Below, in pieces: positions 4,431 through 5,893 of a DNA stretch of 5,893 nucleotides; position 1 is the first letter of the stretch, and every line of letters starts with the position of its first letter. The notes beneath the pieces were generated by a model. It was not told the origin of the DNA. It did no database searches and saw only the letters and a list, made by a program, of their open reading frames with translations. The translations under genes were made by a program, and so were the position numbers. Location of the stretch: NCBI GenBank assembly GCA_937894795.1, contig CALCQV010000129.1:1-5893 (forward strand), written 5' to 3'. This DNA is from an uncultured Bacteroidales bacterium. GTDB taxonomy: Bacteria > Bacteroidota > Bacteroidia > Bacteroidales > Lentimicrobiaceae.

Positions 4431-5893
4431 ATGGAAATTGAGAGAACTACGTATTTGAGAATTGTGCGATGTATGCTCACGGCGGTGGCTTACATTGCAT
4501 TTTCGTTTTCTTCCGTTCAGGCGCAGCAGGGAGTTGCGCCGGTTATAACTCCACTTATTGGTTTCGGCGTTGATGGTGATGCAGAGGCTAATTACCCAAC
4601 CCCAGGTCCATTTTCACAAGCCGGTGACTGGTTTTCTGATCCTATGTATCCGGGACCGGGTACATCGCTATTCAATATGTCAACACCTGATCCTTTCGAT
4701 ATGACCTATCCATTGAGCATTCATTACAATGACCCATGGCAAGGTACCGATCCAACCATTTTTACGAAGTCAAGTAAAATTTATGATCCCTACGATAACA
4801 CATTTACATGGGGTGCAGGAACTGTACCCAATAAAAATGAAATAAATAATGCATCAGCACATTTCACTTGGGGAAATCCGGATTTACCGGGAGGTGTAGC
4901 CACTGATTTATGGTGCATTTTTGCTGCCGACCGTATGGTAAACAATGGCGATGCCTATATTGACTTTGAGTTTCTGCAAAATACGGTTGAAATGATATAC
5001 AATGCAGACTCAACGGCCGGTTATTTCCTGGGATCCGGGCCTGATAACACGAGAACTGTTGGAGATATAATCGTAACCATTCAGTTTGTTAATGGAGGCA
5101 CAAATGCAATTCCTGTTATTCACCGATGGGAATATGTGGGTCCTGATCCTGATGACTTTACATATGTAGAGCAACCTATAGGCAATTATGCAGGGGATAT
5201 TTTAATAACCAGTAACACGGCACTTACCGTTGCACCATGGATGCCTTATGGACAACCCTCCTATTTGACCAATCAATATGCCGAGGGTGCTATTAATCTA
5301 TCAGCAGTTATGGGCTTTGGCGAAGATGACTGTGGATATCTGAGTACAGTTTTTGTAAGAACCAAAACTTCACAGTCAACAAGTGCAGTATTAAAAGATT
5401 TTCCGGGTGCCCCTTATCAGGCTAATATTGATATGAGTGACCTGGAAGTATTTTGTCCGGAGAGTACATATCTGGATGAATGTGCTGATATTGCAGATAT
5501 TACAACTGCATATAACACCTGGGTAGATGGATTCTATTACACTGGTGGCAATGATCCTATAGTTGAAAACATAGGTGATATCCCATCGCTGCCGGCTAAC
5601 ATTGAATGTGGAGATACCATTTACTTTACCTATGAAGTATCTGACGAGTGCCATCCTGAACCACTAACCTGTTCAAGTGCTTTTGGCGTAGCAGCGGATG
5701 AAACACTCCCGGTTATCAACGATGGCCCTGATATTGCACTGGAAGGCTGCAATCCGGCATGGCCTGCTACAGTTACCAACACATGGAGTGACAACTGCGG
5801 CGGAAGCGGAACGGTTACCGGTGTACCGGGTGATGTTACCGATCTGCCGGGAGCTGTTTGTATGCAGTACAGGGATTACACCTTCAATGTAGA
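4431..5893 (+). CDS. Large secreted surface protein with HYR-like repeats, N-terminal part
   Basis: The frame is open from the ATG at 4431 to the window end: 487 codons plus 2 bases, no stop. The purine-rich GAAGAGAAAA just before the ATG supports this start. Residues 1-32 form a signal peptide (Arg10 and Arg13, hydrophobic core about 14-28, cleavage near VQAQ). Residues 35-345 look like one extracellular beta-rich domain, with landmarks PLIGFGVDGDAEANYP (41-56), TFTWGAG (124-130), NEINNASAHFTWG (136-148), ADRMVNNGDAYIDFEFLQ (166-183) and NIDMSDLEVFCPE (332-344). I recall similar segments at the start of very large Bacteroidota surface proteins but cannot name a Pfam family. From about 346 come modules of 60-80 residues with conserved Cys. 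The second starts at LPVINDGPDIALEGCNPAWP (426-445) and reaches SDNCGGSG (453-460), resembling HYR/Ig-like repeats. The mature part has about ten Cys, suiting disulfides outside the cell. Type IX secretion with a C-terminal sorting domain is expected but lies outside the window. The likely role is adhesion or surface display. Confidence 0.85.
   Translation, partial: MEIERTTYLRIVRCMLTAVAYIAFSFSSVQAQQGVAPVITPLIGFGVDGDAEANYPTPGPFSQAGDWFSDPMYPGPGTSLFNMSTPDPFDMTYPLSIHYNDPWQGTDPTIFTKSSKIYDPYDNTFTWGAGTVPNKNEINNASAHFTWGNPDLPGGVATDLWCIFAADRMVNNGDAYIDFEFLQNTVEMIYNADSTAGYFLGSGPDNTRTVGDIIVTIQFVNGGTNAIPVIHRWEYVGPDPDDFTYVEQPIGNYAGDILITSNTALTVAPWMPYGQPSYLTNQYAEGAINLSAVMGFGEDDCGYLSTVFVRTKTSQSTSAVLKDFPGAPYQANIDMSDLEVFCPESTYLDECADIADITTAYNTWVDGFYYTGGNDPIVENIGDIPSLPANIECGDTIYFTYEVSDECHPEPLTCSSAFGVAADETLPVINDGPDIALEGCNPAWPATVTNTWSDNCGGSGTVTGVPGDVTDLPGAVCMQYRDYTFNV

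Noticed and set aside
5391..5654. 87-codon open frame on the minus strand
   Set aside because: It is antisense to the large surface protein, whose frame is continuous and has domain landmarks through this stretch.
5698..5892. 64-codon open frame on the plus strand
   Set aside because: It is in another frame within the large surface-protein gene, across the HYR-like repeat, and has no recognisable protein features.

Overview
The window looks like chromosomal DNA of a Bacteroidota bacterium. The basis is the AT-rich intergenic DNA, A-rich start regions without strong Shine-Dalgarno sequences, a textbook Bacteroidota promoter (TTTG / TATATTTG) in front of the tRNA, exported TlpA-type thioredoxins, and the beginning of a large secreted protein of the kind this phylum uses as surface adhesins. 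Assignment below phylum level is not supported.

Layout. At 1-67 (minus) lies the 5' part of a tRNA-Arg(ACG), cut by the window edge, with its promoter at 80-109. A small stand-alone PAS-domain gene (242-577, plus) converges on a minus-strand block. Read in transcription order, that block is a lipoprotein amidohydrolase of the YtcJ type (3674-2040), an exported TlpA-like thioredoxin (1914-1339) and an exported peroxiredoxin/thioredoxin-like protein (1200-595). The gaps between these three genes are about 125 bp each, so a single operon is possible but not shown.

A 756-bp AT-rich divergent intergenic region (3675-4430) has no convincing gene. It holds several inverted and direct repeats and two sets of adjacent stem-loops; a 34-codon hydrophobic reading frame sits between those two sets. 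It ends at the start of a long reading frame (4431 to the window end, plus), open for 487 codons with no stop. This frame encodes the N-terminus of a large secreted protein: a signal peptide, a domain of roughly 300 residues, then Cys-containing HYR-like repeats.

Functionally, the two thioredoxin-like proteins probably act together in envelope thiol redox chemistry. The amidohydrolase is probably anchored in the envelope and hydrolyses an unknown amide or related substrate. The large protein is probably displayed or secreted. No coherent new defence or mobile system is visible. The least explained parts are the structured leader upstream of the large surface protein and the isolated PAS protein.
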